DNA from: JBFLVQ01 sp040758525
Lineage (GTDB): Bacteria > Acidobacteriota > Blastocatellia > Chloracidobacteriales > JADJPF01
DNA: 8,830 bases
NCBI GenBank assembly: GCA_040758525.1
Contig: JBFLVQ010000404.1
Coordinates: 1-8,830 of the forward strand
Direction: 5' to 3'
Made by a program: the position numbers and the translations under genes
Part shown: in pieces, positions 6,095 to 8,830 of the stretch
Layout of the letters: each line of letters begins with the position of its first letter
How positions within the stretch are numbered: the stretch's first letter is position 1
Notes under the pieces: model-generated
Told to the model about the DNA's origin: nothing
Seen by the model: the letters and a program-made list of their open reading frames with translations, nothing else
Databases searched by the model: none

Positions 6095-7426
6095 ATGCTT
6101 GAAACTCCGTTTGACATAATTAGTTGTTCATGGCCACGTCCAGTTAAGCAACTGGATGGACAATGGATCTCTGAGCCTGAATGGAATGCGCCATTAATGT
6201 CCTCGCTGCCTCAACCATCTTGGCAATCAATTCAGGACGAAGCCTGTTGGATAATTGACTGGTGTGACTTCTTTTCTGGCGGACTACGTTCACAAGGTGC
6301 TAGCTTAGCGGGAGAGATGCGCGGCTTTCATGTTGTCTTCAAGCTACGTATCAATGGTAGCGGCACACTGGTCTTTTGGGATGATGATGGCTGCGTGATT
6401 CGCCACAATGGCAATATTATCCATACAGATCCCTCGGCCCATACGCTAAAACGTAATGAGATTTCCGTACAGATGGGGGATCATCTGGAAATTGCTCAAT
6501 GGCAACATTATGGTGGTTGGGTATGGGGCGCAAAATTGATCCTCGCCGAGGAGAATGAACAAGCCTTGTCAGACTTGCTACTTCCTTATCTAGATATTGT
6601 GCAGCAACGACTAAAAAAGCCCAATGGTCCACCACTCAAAACATATTTCTCGGGACAGACTCCATTGCGTACAGTAGTTTCGCTCTATAGTATGATCCTC
6701 AACGGTTACAGTCCCACTAAAGTGCTAGTCTTTGGAGAACATCAATGGTCACAACAGAATCGCCAGCTATTTGCTAAACTGCTACCATTTGCTCAAGTTA
6801 TCTCAATGAACAGTGTGTTTAAGCATATACAAGCTCTGCGTGTGCCACGTTTGGCAGAATTTGCTCGCCGCCATTGGTTTGTGCTGAAAACTTGTATTGC
6901 TCTACTCTACCCACCCAAAGAGTTCTGCTTAATGGATGATGATATATTTGTGCTAGATTCTGTTGCTGATGCACTACATGCTTTTGAAACACATAATCTA
7001 GTATTTACTCCTGATGCTGATCATGGCGAAGCTTATCTGGCAGCTTGGGGCTGGATAGAGAGAGAAAATCGGATACTAAGTACAGGCAGATTGAATGCAG
7101 GTCTATATTGGTTGAGAAACTCTTATAGCACACGGCGACTAGCCGCCCATATGACTCACGTGTTACCAAGCAATATACATAGTTGGGTTTGGGAACAAGG
7201 CTTTATTGCCGTTCAGTACAATGATGAAACTAACTTGCAACTACCCAGCGAGCGCTACTTCTATCCTGTCTTTGATGGTTTACCTGGTGGTGTATTGGGT
7301 TATGACTATGCTCATAATCCTTGCGGGTTTACTAGTATCCATTTTGGTGGTTTAGCAACCAAGCCCTCAGATAGTCAGGCACTGGTACTGGCCCAGGAGA
7401 TTCTTAATAGAAGTGGTAGGGAGTGA
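6095..7426 (+). CDS. GT-A glycosyltransferase with N-terminal beta domain
   Basis: This 443-residue protein has two parts. Residues about 45-150 form a beta-rich, Trp- and Asp-rich module with 'VFWDDDGCVIR' (93-103) and 'GGWVWGAKL' (140-148), reminiscent of carbohydrate-binding or PA14-like modules, though no family is certain. Residues about 190-440 look like a GT-A nucleotide-diphospho-sugar transferase: 'RTVVSLYSMILNGY' (192-205), 'KVLVFGEH' (209-216), a DxD-type metal site in 'CLMDDDIFV' (D281-D283), 'GRLNAGLYWL' (331-340) like the N-A-G block of GT8-type enzymes, 'WEQGF' (366-370) and a terminal 'HFGG' (416-419). The usual reaction is transfer of a sugar from a nucleotide donor, with Mn2+ or Mg2+ held by DxD; donor and acceptor are unknown. 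No signal peptide or membrane segment is seen, so it probably acts in the cytoplasm. The stop codon lies 5 bases before the next gene. Confidence 0.8.
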   Translation: MLETPFDIISCSWPRPVKQLDGQWISEPEWNAPLMSSLPQPSWQSIQDEACWIIDWCDFFSGGLRSQGASLAGEMRGFHVVFKLRINGSGTLVFWDDDGCVIRHNGNIIHTDPSAHTLKRNEISVQMGDHLEIAQWQHYGGWVWGAKLILAEENEQALSDLLLPYLDIVQQRLKKPNGPPLKTYFSGQTPLRTVVSLYSMILNGYSPTKVLVFGEHQWSQQNRQLFAKLLPFAQVISMNSVFKHIQALRVPRLAEFARRHWFVLKTCIALLYPPKEFCLMDDDIFVLDSVADALHAFETHNLVFTPDADHGEAYLAAWGWIERENRILSTGRLNAGLYWLRNSYSTRRLAAHMTHVLPSNIHSWVWEQGFIAVQYNDETNLQLPSERYFYPVFDGLPGGVLGYDYAHNPCGFTSIHFGGLATKPSDSQALVLAQEILNRSGRE

Positions 7427-7431
7427 CAAGA

Positions 7432-8830
7432 ATGAAACGTATCTGCATTGGAGTTTATGTTCACGCAGAACCACAGCGTCTGCTAGCGACACTAGCTAGT
7501 CTGCACGCAAATACCAGACAAGCTGTTGAGTTATTACTGCTACCCGATGGTCCAAATGCAGAAACCAACAGTATGTTGGCAACATTGCCAGAAATTCCCC
7601 AACTAGGTACAGAACAACCGCTTGGCACTCCCGCCTGTTTTAATCGTCTGATAACTGCTACCAACGCGGATCTGTTAGTGCTACTAGAAAGTGGGACAGT
7701 GGTTGGACCAAGCTGGTTAGATTATCTTTTAGCTGCTCTATATGCCGATCCACGTAATGGTATTGCTGGACCCTCAACAAATCACTGTTGGAATGAGCAA
7801 GCAGTTTTTCCTCACAGTGGTGATACGCTTGCCGAAGTAGCTCGTACTGCGGCAGCAGCAGCACTGCTTTTCGGTCTTACTTGGCGCACCTTGACACCAT
7901 TACATAGTCTGGGTGATTTCTGTTATGTAGTAAAACGTGAAGTTGTAGACAATATTGGTGCCGCTGATGAGAGTTATGGTTTAGGACCTTGCTGGGAAAT
8001 GGACTACAATATTCGTGCCGCACGAGCAGGTTTTCAAGCTGTATGGGCACGCGCAGCCTATGTAAATCGTGCTCCTTTTACGGCACGACGCAGAGATGAG
8101 GAAGAACGCAACTTTGAAACAAGCAAGCAGCGCTATCAAAATAAATTTTGCGCACTACGACAGCGTGGTGAACGTGTCGATTACGAGCCACATTGTCTAG
8201 GTGAAGAATGTCAACATTTTGCTCTGCCTGAGTTGCTTCAACTACATATTCCAATATCTTCGACAACTCGATCTGTAGCTCCTACCACTACTATCTCGAT
8301 AGGAGAAACGACTCCTTTAGTCAGTTGTATTCTCCCCACTCGTGATCGACCAGACTTCTTGCTGCAATCGATCCACTATTTCCAGCGACAAGACTATCCA
8401 GCACGTGAACTGATTATTATTGATGATAGTGTAGAAGATTTTTCAGCGCGATTACCAAATGACCCACGTATTCGCTATTTGCGTCTACCCCCAGGCAAAA
8501 GTATTGGGACAAAACGGAATTGGGCTTGTGAATTAGCGCGCGGTAATATTATTGCTCAATGGGATGATGATGATTGGTATGCGCCTAATCGTTTAAGCCG
8601 ACAGGTAGCTCCATTGATATCGGATGGTGCTGATATTAGTGGTCTGCAGGATACCGTATTCTTTGATTTGCCACACTGGGGATTCTGGAAATGTACTCCT
8701 GCGCTACATCGTCGTATGTTTGTAGAAGATGTACATGGTGGCACACTTGTCTATCGTAGACGTGTCTGGGAACGACTAGCACGTTATCCTGATCGATCTT
8801 TAGCTGAAGATGCCGATTTTTTGCGTCAAG
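7432..8830 (+). CDS. Tandem two-domain GT2 glycosyltransferase (3' end beyond window)
   Basis: The open frame runs 466 codons to the edge. Start ATG 7432 follows the previous stop by 5 bases, with AGGGAG at 7418-7423. Domain one (about 1-245) opens with 'MKRICIGVYVHAEPQ' and keeps 'LLLLPDGP', 'VGPSWLDYLL' and 'CWEMDYNIRAARAGF' (187 onward), where E189/D191 could be the base region. At the place of the usual DxD it reads 'LLESGT' (84-89), so this domain may be metal-independent or act only in binding. Domain two starts near residue 296 with 'LVSCILPTRDRP', then 'ELIIIDDS' (326-333), 'GTKRNWACELARGN' and a canonical 'WDDDDW' (377-382), with 'AEDADF' (458-463) matching the catalytic ED of inverting GT2 enzymes. 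A Ser/Thr-rich linker joins them. Such tandem GT2 proteins build or decorate polysaccharides or glycoproteins; donor and acceptor cannot be told. The C-terminus and any third domain lie outside the window. Confidence 0.88.
   Translation, partial: MKRICIGVYVHAEPQRLLATLASLHANTRQAVELLLLPDGPNAETNSMLATLPEIPQLGTEQPLGTPACFNRLITATNADLLVLLESGTVVGPSWLDYLLAALYADPRNGIAGPSTNHCWNEQAVFPHSGDTLAEVARTAAAAALLFGLTWRTLTPLHSLGDFCYVVKREVVDNIGAADESYGLGPCWEMDYNIRAARAGFQAVWARAAYVNRAPFTARRRDEEERNFETSKQRYQNKFCALRQRGERVDYEPHCLGEECQHFALPELLQLHIPISSTTRSVAPTTTISIGETTPLVSCILPTRDRPDFLLQSIHYFQRQDYPARELIIIDDSVEDFSARLPNDPRIRYLRLPPGKSIGTKRNWACELARGNIIAQWDDDDWYAPNRLSRQVAPLISDGADISGLQDTVFFDLPHWGFWKCTPALHRRMFVEDVHGGTLVYRRRVWERLARYPDRSLAEDADFLRQ

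Noticed and set aside
1293..8744. Several minus-strand open frames of 60-85 codons
   Set aside because: All but one lie wholly inside confident plus-strand genes, and the exception overlaps the start of the large gene. None has a convincing protein pattern or a conserved motif.

Overview
The window is an 8.8 kb, moderately AT-rich (by eye) bacterial stretch. Every supportable gene lies on the + strand: six complete genes and one running off the right edge, most preceded by purine-rich Shine-Dalgarno sites. I see no rRNA, tRNA, CRISPR array, transposase or integrase. The taxon cannot be fixed from sequence alone. The mix of tail-collar protein, very large uncharacterised proteins and multi-domain glycosyltransferases suggests, weakly, a large-genome free-living bacterium such as Chloroflexota/Ktedonobacteria or Cyanobacteria.

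Layout. The left third (107-1217) holds two small, signal-peptide-less, beta-rich proteins of unknown function. The first (107-745) appears to consist of two copies of one beta module. The second (876-1217) is a free-standing copy of the domain that begins the next gene. The centre (1324-4245) is a 973-residue uncharacterised protein: that N-terminal domain, a Pro/Asp-rich linker and a long multi-domain body. It is followed closely by a phage-type tail-collar fibre protein (4271-4936). The right half (4941-8830) carries three consecutive glycosyltransferase-like genes: a probable GT-B-like protein (4941-6035), a GT-A enzyme with an N-terminal beta domain (6095-7426), and a tandem two-domain GT2 protein (7432 to beyond the edge).

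How the genes may work together (inference). The 4 bp and 5 bp gaps on either side of the glycosyltransferase block, and the 25 bp gap before the collar gene, suggest co-transcription from about 1324 onward, perhaps from 107. No sheath, tube, baseplate, capsid or terminase gene is visible, so nothing here shows a complete prophage or contractile injection system. The most interesting reading is a module in which fibre-like or surface proteins are made with a dedicated set of glycosyltransferases that could decorate them or build the glycan they bind. Arginine codon use differs strongly between the large unknown gene and the last glycosyltransferase gene, so the two halves may have different histories.
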